This document shows, in pieces, positions 8,840 to 18,500 of a stretch of DNA of 64,000 bases (positions are counted from its first letter, which is position 1; each line of letters opens with the position of its first letter). The translations under genes were made by a program, and so were the position numbers. The stretch lies in assembly GCF_004345645.1 (NCBI RefSeq), contig NZ_SLWS01000005.1, forward strand, positions 1 through 64,000, in the 5' to 3' direction. Under the pieces are notes generated by a model. It saw only the letters and a program-made list of their open reading frames with translations, ran no database searches and was not told where the DNA came from. The DNA is from Actinocrispum wychmicini (GTDB taxonomy: Bacteria > Actinomycetota > Actinomycetes > Mycobacteriales > Pseudonocardiaceae).

Positions 8840-9826
8840 GTGGATCGTCGTGATCGGGCCCGCGGCGCGGTGGTCGGTTCGGCTGTTGGCGATGCGCTCG
8901 GCGCTCCGTTCGAGTTCGGGCCCGCCGGAGCGTTCTCGGCGCGGTTCCCCACCTCGGTCGCACCGTCAGGCGAGGTTCAGGAGATGTGCGGGGGCGGCGG
9001 CTGGGATCCGGGCGAGGCCACCGACGACACTCAGATGGCCGTGCACATCGCCCACTCCCTGCTTGACCGGGGCGGCCTCGACCTGCCGGACATCTTTGCC
9101 CGCTTCCAACGATGGGCCGCCGCCGACCCCAAGGACATCGGACTACAGACCGAGAACGTCCTCACCAACGGTCACCCGTGGGATCGGGCCGCAACCGAGC
9201 ACGCCCGCATCAACCCGCACGCCGCCGGGAACGGCTCCCTGATGCGGGCCACCCCCGCCGCGGTGTACTTCGCCCACCAGGGCCGATCAGCCACGATGAC
9301 GGCTGCCCGCCGTATCTCCGCACTCACCCATGGCGATCCCGCCGCCGGCGAGGGCACGGCCATCTTCCACGAGCTGATCCGTGTCGCCCTGCAGGACAGC
9401 GACCCGCTGGACGCACTCGCGGACACGCTCACCGCTGTGGATCCGATCCAACGCGAGCGCTACGAGACGGTCCTGGCCGTGGACTGGCATCCCGCCGACG
9501 CCACCGAGTTCAACGGCGCGGTCTGGCCCTGCCTGGGGTCGGCGGTCTGGGCGCTACGCACCACACGTGGTTTCGCCGACGCATTACGCGCCGCGATCGA
9601 CCTTGGCGGGGACACCGACACGGTCGCCGCCGTCACCGGCGGGCTGGCTGGCGTCGTGTACGGGTTCAACGCGATCCCGACCCGGTGGACCGACCGGGTT
9701 CACCTGCCACTACCCGGCGACAGCAACCGCACACTGCGCCTCATCGATCTGGTGGATCTCACCGACCGCCTCACCCACTCGGCGAGCACTACCCAACACC
9801 CGCAGCGGCACAAGGAACTGGACTGA
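8840..9826 (+). CDS. ADP-ribosylglycohydrolase (DraG family)
   Basis: This 328-residue protein should remove ADP-ribose from proteins or a related substrate. Family signatures are present: GAVVGSAVGDALGAPFE at the N-terminus, the metal-binding TDDTQM near residue 62, NGSLMRATPAA near 132 and the second metal box DLGGDTDTVAAVTGGLAG near 255. These are the di-metal ligands of the DraG fold, so the enzyme is predicted active. Length is normal. GTG 8840 is the natural start. It lies alone inside the island between the IS110 remnant and the NB-ARC locus; a role in reversing ADP-ribosylation in a conflict setting is possible but not shown. Confidence 0.9.
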   Translation: MDRRDRARGAVVGSAVGDALGAPFEFGPAGAFSARFPTSVAPSGEVQEMCGGGGWDPGEATDDTQMAVHIAHSLLDRGGLDLPDIFARFQRWAAADPKDIGLQTENVLTNGHPWDRAATEHARINPHAAGNGSLMRATPAAVYFAHQGRSATMTAARRISALTHGDPAAGEGTAIFHELIRVALQDSDPLDALADTLTAVDPIQRERYETVLAVDWHPADATEFNGAVWPCLGSAVWALRTTRGFADALRAAIDLGGDTDTVAAVTGGLAGVVYGFNAIPTRWTDRVHLPLPGDSNRTLRLIDLVDLTDRLTHSASTTQHPQRHKELD

Positions 9827-9861
9827 ACGCGCCCTGACCACCTTCTGCTGGCCAAACAACA

Positions 9862-9916
9862 CATCCCCACATCGGCATGTGCGGATGTCGCAACGCGATC
9901 AGCGGCATGAGCGGAT
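9862..9916. repeat. Dispersed palindromic repeat, one full and one half copy
   Basis: CATCCCCACAT (9862-9872), loop CGGC, ATGTGCGGATG (9877-9887) forms a hairpin matching at 10 of 11 positions. A further related half copy, CGGCATGAGCGGATT, follows at 9903-9917. The core is shared with 804-820 and 6327-6348. The rest of the 248-base gap between the DraG gene and the TPR gene holds nothing else recognisable. Confidence 0.55.
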
Positions 9917-10074
9917 TTTCATCGTCTGGCGACTTGCTCGTCGTGAGGCTGTCCCGTGTAGTCGCCGTGCCTGGCCTGGTCGCGCATCCCGGTCCATACA
10001 GCACATCGAAGACCTGAGTGATTCCAGGCGCCCGCCTCTTGGGCACCACGCAGCCAGATCTCCTTCCGTAAATC

Positions 10075-11397
10075 CTACGCCGCGAGAATCGCACGGTTGA
10101 GCGGTACGCGATCGAGAAAGGTGGCGCGACGATCTTTACTGGTGATTGTGGCGGCTTTGTGGTCGACTTCTCGACGGGCCAGCCCGAGCCAGTGCCGCGC
10201 CTCGTCGGATCGCCGGGCGGCCATCAAGACCTCGTAACGGGAGAAGTACACCTCTTCCGTCCGTAGCGCTGGCATGGTCCCGGTCTCGGCCAGTCGCCGT
10301 ACGGCTGCCTCACTCGACGTGAGAGCCGTGTTCACGTCGTCACGTGCCAAGGCGACCCTCGCGCCCAGCGCCAAGCCTGCGATCTCGCTACGCTGGAAGC
10401 CGGTGCGTATACACTCCGCGACTGTCTCGTCGAACAGTGCTGCCGCGCGCGGGAGGTCCCGACCAGCGTAGGACTGGTGCATCAGCAGTTCGGCCAGGAA
10501 GTTCCGGGCCAGTGGCAACACGGACAGGTTGCCAGCCTCGCTCACCTGCCGGAAACCGTCCAGCATCGGCTTGGCCGCTGCGTCTGGCCGGCCCCATTCC
10601 AGGTACAGCTTGCCGAGCTGCACGAGGTTGTATCCCTGGTGCGAGCTCGCCCGCGGGTCATCGGCGAGTGGCATGAGGATGGCACGGAGCACCTGCTCAG
10701 CCTCCTCGAATCGGCCTGTGGCAGTGAGTAGCTGACCGAGGTAGTTCGACGTCATCGCTCCTGAAGCAGGTGTTGTCGAGCATTCCAGCGACTCGCGGAG
10801 GTACGCCTCCGACACGGTGAACTCGCCCAGGTCGAACTTCGCGACTCCGATGTACCCGCGGAGCTGGGTGCGGATCATTCCGAGCAGGTGTTTCTCCTCA
10901 GGGTGGCGAAGCCGGTCGATTGGTTGTTCCATCAGGGTTTCCGCATGCTGGAGTACAGTCAGTCCTCGCGTCAGGTTGCGGCCGACCGAGATGTGGCCGA
11001 GCTTGGTCAACGCCGCCAGTTCGGTGAACCGGTCGCCGGCGTGCCTGGCGTGACCGACGGCCTCGGTCAGCATCTCGATGGCGTGGTCCAGACCGTCCAC
11101 AGTGAGCACGGCCAGCCCGCGCAGGTAGCAGGTTGTCGCGCGGTCGGCGAGGTCCCCGGAGTGCTGGGCGACCTGCTCGGCCCGGCTGACCACCTGCCGG
11201 ACCGGGACGAAGTTCTCGGTGTCGGCGTCACGCCACCACAGCTCTGACGCGATCAGCAGCAGGCGGATCAGGCGCAGCTCCAACGCTGGATCGCTGCACG
11301 ACTCGATGATGTCGAGTTGGCGGGTGCACAATCTGGTGGTGCGGACGTAGTCGCCGCGTTGGAAGCTGGACAGCACTGTCTGTAAGTCGTCACTCAC
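10075..11397 (-). CDS. TPR-repeat protein, partner of the NB-ARC protein
   Basis: This 440-residue protein is all-helical with repeated TPR-like units, for example GDLADRATTCYLRGLAVL, GEFTVSEAYLRESLECS and GRFEEAEQVLRAILMPL. There is no nucleotide-binding or enzymatic motif. The GTG at 11397 overlaps the stop of the upstream NB-ARC gene (GTGAGTGA), so the two are translationally coupled; an upstream in-frame start would run through that gene. It probably works as a binding partner or extra sensor of the NB-ARC protein. Function inferred from context only. Confidence 0.75.
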   Translation of the reverse strand: MSDDLQTVLSSFQRGDYVRTTRLCTRQLDIIESCSDPALELRLIRLLLIASELWWRDADTENFVPVRQVVSRAEQVAQHSGDLADRATTCYLRGLAVLTVDGLDHAIEMLTEAVGHARHAGDRFTELAALTKLGHISVGRNLTRGLTVLQHAETLMEQPIDRLRHPEEKHLLGMIRTQLRGYIGVAKFDLGEFTVSEAYLRESLECSTTPASGAMTSNYLGQLLTATGRFEEAEQVLRAILMPLADDPRASSHQGYNLVQLGKLYLEWGRPDAAAKPMLDGFRQVSEAGNLSVLPLARNFLAELLMHQSYAGRDLPRAAALFDETVAECIRTGFQRSEIAGLALGARVALARDDVNTALTSSEAAVRRLAETGTMPALRTEEVYFSRYEVLMAARRSDEARHWLGLARREVDHKAATITSKDRRATFLDRVPLNRAILAA

Positions 11398-13648
11398 GTG
11401 AGTTCTCCTCAGCAGCGAGCCGCACGGCTTCCAGCTCCAGCCACTCGGCCGGCACCAGGTCGGCGTTGCCACGCGAGCTCTCGGCCGCGCTCCACAGCTG
11501 TCGCGCCGCCTCGGGAAGGTCTCCGGCCGACATTGCCGTGGCGGCTGTGGCGAGCGCTTGGGCAGCGATCAGGTCGTTGCCACCGGACATGCCGAACGCC
11601 GCCAGGGCGGCCTGTGCAGTTTCGGCGGCTTTCCTGTGGTCGCCCCGGATCCAGTGCAGCCAGGCGAGGTTGTGCAAGCACAGCCCGACAGTGCGTGGCG
11701 AGTTCAGGTCGTTGCCGTAGTCGCGACCGCGCAGCAACGCCGCCTCAGACGCGTCATACTCGCCGAGTGCGGCGAAGGCGAGACCCTGTACGTTGCTGAC
11801 GTAACCAAGCGCTTCGGTCACCCCGGCCCGACGGTAGGCGGCTGACGCCCGCTCTGTCGCGGGGATGACCTCACTCCAATGGCCGCGGGCGAGTGCCACC
11901 AGAGCTGTGGCGTCATACGCCTGTGCTCGCCCGCATTCGTAGTCGGCGGTCTCGGCATGCTCGTGCATGCGCTCCGCGACCTGTTGCGCGAGATCGAGTT
12001 CCCGGCGATAGCTGTGCGCGAGGCTCAGACTCATCAGTGCGCGGCTTAGCCACTCCGGGCTCCTGAGCTGTGCGGCGAGTTCGACCGAGCGGTTCAGCGG
12101 CTCGATCGCCAGATCGAGTCTGCCCAGTAATCGGTACGCGTCACCAAGCGCGAAGGTGGCTCGTTGGGTGAGATGGAGATCGCCCACCTCATCAACCAGC
12201 TCTACGGCCTCTCTCAACACTTCGGCGGCCTTGTCCAGTGGTCCGATCCCGACAAGGCTCATCCCATGGCCGACCAGGTGGCCGAGCTTGATCTCCGGGT
12301 CCCGCAGTTGACCCCGTAGCTGTTCATGCATCACCGCTGTGGCCGCAGCCGAGCCACGCCACATCAGGAACTCGTCGAACTCGTTCAGCAGCTGCGCCGC
12401 GACCTCGTGGTCGCCTGCCCGGACTCGGTGTGCGAACTCGTAGCGGTCCGGTAGTACGTCGTCGACCGAATGCCGCCGTGGAGCGGGCAACTTGCTGTTG
12501 GCGTACCAGTCGGCGACCCGGCGGTCGAGTGCCCGGCTGCCCAGTGGGCCATCCGGGTCGAGTTCGGAACGGATCAGGTCGCTGTCCATCGGGTGCAGCG
12601 CGAAGGTCCGGGTAGTCCGGTCCACCGTCACCATGCGGCCCCGTGCGGCGAGCTTTGCCAGCGTCACGGTCACATCCAGGTCCGGTGCCATCGGTCCGAC
12701 CACCCAAGCGACCGCTGCCGCGGGCACGGGGCGGCCGAACACGGCGAGCACGTCCAGCACCATTCGCGCCTCATAGTCGAGCCGCCGGAACCGATCCTGC
12801 GCGAGGTTGGCCACCATGTCTTCGCGTGCCGGGTAGTCCACGAGCACTTCATCCAGGGTCGGCAGGGTCAGGTAGTCCTCGACCAGTGCCCCGAAGACCA
12901 GTTCGATCGCGCGCGGAACACCATGCACCCGGCGGACCGCACGTGCGAGTTCCTCGTCGGGTATCCGGTGCAGGCCGGCTTCGCCGTCCCGGTCCAGTTC
13001 GCGCAGCAGCGCCACCCCATCGGTGGACGGCAGCCCGTCATCCAGGTAGAGCCGCGACTCGTAACGACGCATAGCCGGGGCCAGAGCGATCGGCACCTGT
13101 GTGGTCACCAGCGCCCGCAACCGATGGTGAACGCGGAACCGAACATCCAGGAAGTCGCGTAGTTCGTCGTCCACAGGTTCCCCGGTATCGGTCAACCTGT
13201 CTTCGAGATTGTCCAGCACCAGCAGACACGGGGTTTCGGCGAACACGCTGAGCAACTCCATCAGCTTGTCCACCATGGTCTTCCCGCTGGTCCACACGGA
13301 CAGCAGTTCCTGTTCGGCTTCCCCGCCGACCGACCGTGCACAGTCCAGATAGATGCGCTCCACAGAGAGGCCGTTGGTCCGGCTGCTGACATTGACGATT
13401 CGCCACCGCTGAACGGTCTGTACAGAGTTGGCAACCCGGGCGGCGAGGGCGCTCTTGCCGATCCCCCGGCGGCCGACGATCGTCACGACCCTCGTGTGAG
13501 CGTCAGCCAAGTCGCGGAGCACGTCATTCTGCTCCCGGGTCCTGTCCCGGAAAGTCTCAAGACCGTAGGCGACCGGAACGCCCACCACCTGCGCCGGCCC
13601 GTGTGCATTGGTGGTCATCCTCTTCCTACTGAAGATCTCACGTAACAC
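11390..13648 (-). CDS. NB-ARC/STAND ATPase with C-terminal TPR repeats
   Basis: This 752-residue protein resembles AfsR/NLR-like STAND ATPases without a DNA-binding domain. The P-loop VGRRGIGKS is at residues 58-66, Walker B PCLLVLDNLED near 145-155, and an ARC-type GxP motif VHGVPRAIEL near 243. A winged-helix-like region follows, then TPR-like repeats from about residue 440 (DKAAEVLREAVELVDE, DLAIEPLNRSVELAAQL). The start is uncertain: GTG 13648 has no clear ribosome binding site, and ATG 13618 is an alternative. It is divergent from a membrane coiled-coil gene 100 bases away and coupled to the TPR gene downstream. Confidence 0.8.
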   Translation of the reverse strand: MLREIFSRKRMTTNAHGPAQVVGVPVAYGLETFRDRTREQNDVLRDLADAHTRVVTIVGRRGIGKSALAARVANSVQTVQRWRIVNVSSRTNGLSVERIYLDCARSVGGEAEQELLSVWTSGKTMVDKLMELLSVFAETPCLLVLDNLEDRLTDTGEPVDDELRDFLDVRFRVHHRLRALVTTQVPIALAPAMRRYESRLYLDDGLPSTDGVALLRELDRDGEAGLHRIPDEELARAVRRVHGVPRAIELVFGALVEDYLTLPTLDEVLVDYPAREDMVANLAQDRFRRLDYEARMVLDVLAVFGRPVPAAAVAWVVGPMAPDLDVTVTLAKLAARGRMVTVDRTTRTFALHPMDSDLIRSELDPDGPLGSRALDRRVADWYANSKLPAPRRHSVDDVLPDRYEFAHRVRAGDHEVAAQLLNEFDEFLMWRGSAAATAVMHEQLRGQLRDPEIKLGHLVGHGMSLVGIGPLDKAAEVLREAVELVDEVGDLHLTQRATFALGDAYRLLGRLDLAIEPLNRSVELAAQLRSPEWLSRALMSLSLAHSYRRELDLAQQVAERMHEHAETADYECGRAQAYDATALVALARGHWSEVIPATERASAAYRRAGVTEALGYVSNVQGLAFAALGEYDASEAALLRGRDYGNDLNSPRTVGLCLHNLAWLHWIRGDHRKAAETAQAALAAFGMSGGNDLIAAQALATAATAMSAGDLPEAARQLWSAAESSRGNADLVPAEWLELEAVRLAAEENSRE

Positions 13649-13747
13649 CCAACTGTGGTCCTGCTACTAACTGGCATCGAGTCTGCCATCGCAGCGTTGG
13701 GACGGCAGCCGCCAACCCGGCATTCACCACCGACAAGGAGATTCATC

Positions 13748-14583
13748 TTGTCCAGCCGCTTCCTCGCATCCGTTCTCGCGACTGCGTTCGGGTTGGTGAT
13801 GGTGATCTGGGGTTGGATACTCCAAGGCGCCGAATACCTGCCAAACTTGCTGCTCCAGGTCGGATCGAGCCTGATGCTCGCGGTGCCCCTGCTCGCCCTG
13901 GGCCGTACCACGGAGCGCCGGGTTCGACGCACCGAGCAGCATTTGGCCGACGTACGTGACCGGTTGGACAACCTGGACGAGATCACCAGCGAACGTTTGG
14001 TCGACCGGCACCGGCAACGGGAGCTACTGCTGCGGGCCGCCGAGGCGGAGCCGACTTCGGAACGGCTCCAGGTGCTGCTGCGCGAAGCCTCGTTCATCGG
14101 TGCGGTTGACCCGAACGGAGTACGGGTCCGCTTGCCGGAAACTGCTCGGTGGCTCCGCTTCGCCGAGGCCGACCGCCTGGTGCGGATCACCGAAGAGCGA
14201 CGCGACGGAACACCGGGCGACACGGTGCGCTGGCGCGGGGACGATAGCGTGAAGGCGATCGCGACAGCCCTGAGACTTCGCAGCCGCGAGGTAGAGTCGG
14301 CTGCACGTGAACTGGTGCGGACCCTACGTATGGCATTGTCGGCGCGCACAGGGGACAGTGGCCTGCGTCTGGGACCAGTGATCGAGGTGTCCAACAAACA
14401 ATGGGCGATCTCCACTGACGGCCTGCACTGTGTGCAACGCCTCTGCACATCCAAGCCGACGAACTGGTCGGCTCGCACCAGGACTGGCGCGGGCACATCC
14501 TGGCGAAGTCGTGGGTCGACAGAGACATGTTCCTTGAGGCATACCGAACCGCCACGGAACTCTTCTCGACGCGTCAGCGGTGA
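13748..14583 (+). pseudogene. Membrane-anchored coiled-coil protein, frameshifted near 14440
   Basis: The TTG at 13748 is preceded by AAGGAG at 13735-13740 with ideal spacing, so it is preferred over GTG 13655. The product has two N-terminal membrane helices (LASVLATAFGLVMVIWGWI and LLLQVGSSLMLAVPLLAL) followed by a charged coiled coil (RVRRTEQHLADVRDRLDNL) and a soluble region. After about residue 229 the first frame turns compositionally odd, while another frame from 14437 reads TPLHIQADELVGSHQDW and ends FLEAYRTATELFSTRQR with a stop at 14581-14583. One lost base near 14437 explains this. It is divergent from the NB-ARC gene and may be its membrane partner. Confidence 0.6.
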
Positions 14584-14737
14584 ACCGGCGCCCTCTCATC
14601 GCAACGGCCCGATTCCGCCCCAGCTCCCTGTGCTTGTCGGAAACGTGCCATCACCGGACGTAAGATCAGTCTCGCGCCGCCATATGGGTCATCGAACCGG
14701 GTACTGAGAGAAAGTGACAGCCATGTTTGGTCCGCCA

Positions 14738-14941
14738 CGGCGTACGCGTTGACGCGCTTGTCGTTGACCCGTCGCGAGGTCACCTCGCCCGCGCCCGCGC
14801 TGGTCAGCACCTCCCGCGGGCGTGGTAGCCGTTGCGTACCACCAGCCACCGGCCTTGCTCGTCGCGTTCACCGGCGAACGCCGCGATGGAGGCGTCCACC
14901 TCCGCCTGCAGTGCCTCTGCCGGCACTATCACCATCGCCAT
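14738..14941 (-). pseudogene. IS256/Mutator-type transposase N-terminal fragment
   Basis: From ATG 14941 the minus strand reads EALQAEVDASIAAFAGERDE and GRWLVVRNGYH, then after a frame change near 14820 REVLTSAGAGEVTSRRVNDK. This matches the N-terminal RNGYH...REV(L/T)TxAGAxEVxxPRVNDKR pattern of a group of IS256-like transposases. The catalytic DDE part is absent. The fragment sits just past the membrane coiled-coil gene and is a transposon scar. Confidence 0.6.
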
Positions 14942-15552
14942 GATTCCGGCTGCTGCAATCAGGCTGACCAGCACACCACGGCTCTACGACACACGAAAGA
15001 ATCCCTTGTTGGGCACAAGAAATTTGGGCGCTGATTCAATAGTTAGACTCCACAACACCTGCCAGGCCGGTCCGTCAAAACATCAGTCCGAACCGGTTCA
15101 GGTCAGCACGTCATCCTCGCGAAGGGTCCCAACCAACACAATCCCAGTCACCAGTCACGTCGTGAACATGCCCCCGCGTCCCGCCCTTGTTACAGCCCCC
15201 CATGATCGCCTGCCGATCGTGGGCAGGTGACTCAGGGAACGTGAGGCGTTGAGGCGGTTTGGCGCACTACTGATCGACGAACCACGGGACTTGCGTCCGT
15301 CCTGGCCGGCCACTCTGCCATCACGAGCGCGGCCGGGCGTGTTCGGACACTACCGCTGGTCAGCCCGGAGAACACGTCCGTCTCCGTCACAAACCCATTG
15401 CCGGGTTGCCACGGTCATCCATGAACTGATGATGTTCTTACACCCCCACGGTGACTGAGCTTTCAGTTGACATTGGTCCGTTAGAGGGCAGCGGCGCTGC
15501 GCGAAGTAACGTGCCTGTCCGGCCGTCGATAGGTGAGCGGACGGAGGGTGAT
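14942..15552. other. About 600 bases without a recognisable gene
   Basis: No reading frame here has convincing codon use, and base composition is lower in GC than the neighbours. It must hold the promoter of the HTH-STAND-WD40 gene. A GGAGGG ribosome binding site for that gene is at 15543-15548. Confidence 0.5.
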
Positions 15553-18500
15553 GTGGCTGCCGTGGAGTCGAATAATCACCAGGCCCTTGATCCGGCACAG
15601 ATCAGCACGAAGGCACAGTTCGGTAAGGCGCTGACGGTGATCCGCGAGCAGGCTGGCCTGACGGTGCGCGATGTCGCCCGCCAACTGGGCATTCCGAATG
15701 CCACAGTGGGTGGGTACTTCGCCGGAAAGACTCTGCCACATCCGGGGATGACCCGGGTGGTGGCCGGCATCCTCACCACGTGCGGTGTTGACGACGAAGT
15801 CCTGGTCGAAGGGCTGATAGCCGCCGTGATGCGTGTCCGGCGGTCGCCAGGTCGGCCAGCGGCGGCCACCACCGTGCCTTTCCGTGGGCTGGCGTGGTTC
15901 GACCGCGAGCACGCCGAATGGTTCTTCGGCCGGGAGGATCTGATCCAGAGGCTGGTCGGGCGAGTCGCCGAAGACGGCGGGCATCGCCCGATCCTGGTGA
16001 TCGGCCCGTCGGGAGTGGGCAAGTCCTCCGCTCTGCGAGCTGGGCTGGCCCCAGCGTTGCGAGGCGCCGCAGTCGTGGTCACCAACCCAGGCGCGCAGCC
16101 ACTGTCGGCCCTGGTGGACGCGGTCGCCGAGTTCGGTGAGACACATCGATCCGACCGGGTGCTGATCGTCGACCAGTTCGAGGAACTGTTCACCACACGG
16201 GATAACGGCGCTGTCCACAAACAATTCCTTGACCAGATACTGGACCTTTCGCGCCACCATACCGTCGTGGCTGGTCTCCGCGCGGACTTCTACGGCGAAC
16301 TGGCTCGATATGGAGAGTTCGTCACGTCACTGGAGAAGGCCACCGTCGTCGGCCCGATGACCTCTGAGCAGTTACGTTCGGCCATTGTCGAACCAGCGAA
16401 GAAGGCGGGGGTCGACCTGGAACCCGGCCTGGTCGAACTATTGATCCAGGAAGTGTCGCCGGACAACGACGAGGGACGCCTGCCGCTGCTGTCCCACGCG
16501 CTTCGGGAGACCTGGCAGCGGCACAGCCGCAACCGGATCACGATCGCAGACTATCGCGCCACGGGTGGGCTTCAGCGCGCGGTCGCGCAGTCAGCCGACG
16601 CGGTGTTCGCGTCGTTGAACGACGTGCAACAGCAGATCGCTCGCAGGCTGTTTCTCCGCCTGGTGCACATTGACGTGCGCGGTGCGGACACCAGGCGCAA
16701 AGTGTCCCACTTGGAGCTGATCGACGGCCGCGACGACGCCGAGCAGAGCGAGGTGCTGGACCGGTTCGTCGACCAACGGCTGGTCATGGCGGATGCCGAC
16801 GGTGTAATGATCACCCACGAGGCGTTGATCCAGGCGTGGCCCACCCTACGGGCGTGGATCGACGCGGATCGCGTGGGTCTGCGCACTCATCGACAACTGT
16901 CCACCGCCGCTGAGTCCTGGCAGGACTCCAGCCACGACCCCGCGACACTGCTTCGCGGCGGGCCGTTGGACACGGCGTCCGCTTGGGCCGAGGATCACGA
17001 CACTGATATGAACTCCCTGGAACGACAGTTCCTGGCGGCCAGTTCCCAGTTGCAGAAGGACGAGCGGGACGCACAACGACGCCGAGTGAACCGGTTACGC
17101 TCGCTGGTCGCTGTGCTCGTCGTGCTGATCCTGCTATCGGCAACCTTGGTCGTCGTGCTCCAGCGGCAACGCGCCGACGCCCAGCACGACCGTGATCTCG
17201 CCGCGTCCCGGGACCTGGCCACCCGGTCTCGGTTGCTGCGCGGCACCGACCGCGCCGTGGCCGCCCAACTCGCCCTGACCGCCTACCGGATCGCCCCCAC
17301 CCCGGAGGCTCGGGCGAGCCTGATGGACATCTCGACCGAGCCCGCGGTGACCCGGCTGGTCGGAGTGGACGAAGTTCTTCAGGGCGCGGCCGTGACCGCC
17401 TCGGGCAGGCTGCTCGCCGCGGCGGGCACGGACAAGAACATCCGGTTGTGGGACATCACCGACCGCGCCCGACCGCACCAGGTCGGACCGCCGCTGAGCG
17501 GACCTACCGACACGGTGTTCACGGTCGCATTCAGTCCCGACAACCAGCTACTGGCGGCCAGCGGCGCCGACACCGCGATACGGCTATGGAACGTCGCCGA
17601 TCCCGCGAGTCCCCGGTTGGTGGGAACACTCCGGCACGCACAGCACACCGTCTACAGCCTCGCCTTCAGCGCCGACGGGCGACTGCTCGCGGCTGGCGAC
17701 GCGGACAACACCGTGCGACTGTGGGATGTCCGCGACGCCGCACTGATATCGACGGTGACCGGCCCGACCGGGTACGTGCAGTCCGTCGCCTTGTCCGGGC
17801 ACATTCTCGCCGCCGGCAGCGCGGACCACACGGTACGGCTATGGGATGTGTCCGACCCCGCGCATGCCGTCGCCCTGGGCGCACCGCTGAACGGTCCACA
17901 TGGGACAGTATTCGCCGTGGCGCTGGCCGCGGACGGGCAGACACTGGCCGCCGGCAGCAGCGACAAGTCCGTCTACCTGTGGCACCTCACCGACATGCAC
18001 AATCCCGTCCAGGACCCGAAGCCGTTGGCCACGGCCACCGGGTGGGTCAACACGCTGGCGTTCAGTCCACGCGGCGATCAACTCGCGGCCGGCAGCTCGG
18101 ACAACCAGGTGCGGGTCTGGGACCTGGCCGCGCACAAGGTCGTGCAGACGCTGCCGCACCCCGGTCCGGTGACAGCGGCCGGGTTCCTGGACGGGGACCG
18201 GACGGTGTTCACCGCGGCCGCGGACGGCACCGCACGGCTGTGGTCCTTGCCGGGAGGAGCGATCACCGACCCGAGCAACTCCGTGTTCGGCGTCGCGTAC
18301 CCGGACCACGGATCGCTGCTCGCGGTGAGCAGCGGGCGCGCCGACGACAGCGTCGAACTGTGGGATACCGCCGACCGGGAGCACCCCGTGCCTGTGGGCG
18401 CTCCGCTCACGAGCCCCGGACAGCCGTTCTCCGGCGCGGTCACGCTGGACCGGGTCGGCCGGACTCTGATCACCGGCAGTCGTGACGGTTCGGTGCAGCT

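Noticed and set aside
15451-15552. Longer N-terminus of the HTH-STAND-WD40 protein from GTG 15451
   Set aside because: No ribosome binding site before 15451, whereas GGAGGG stands 4 bases before GTG 15553.
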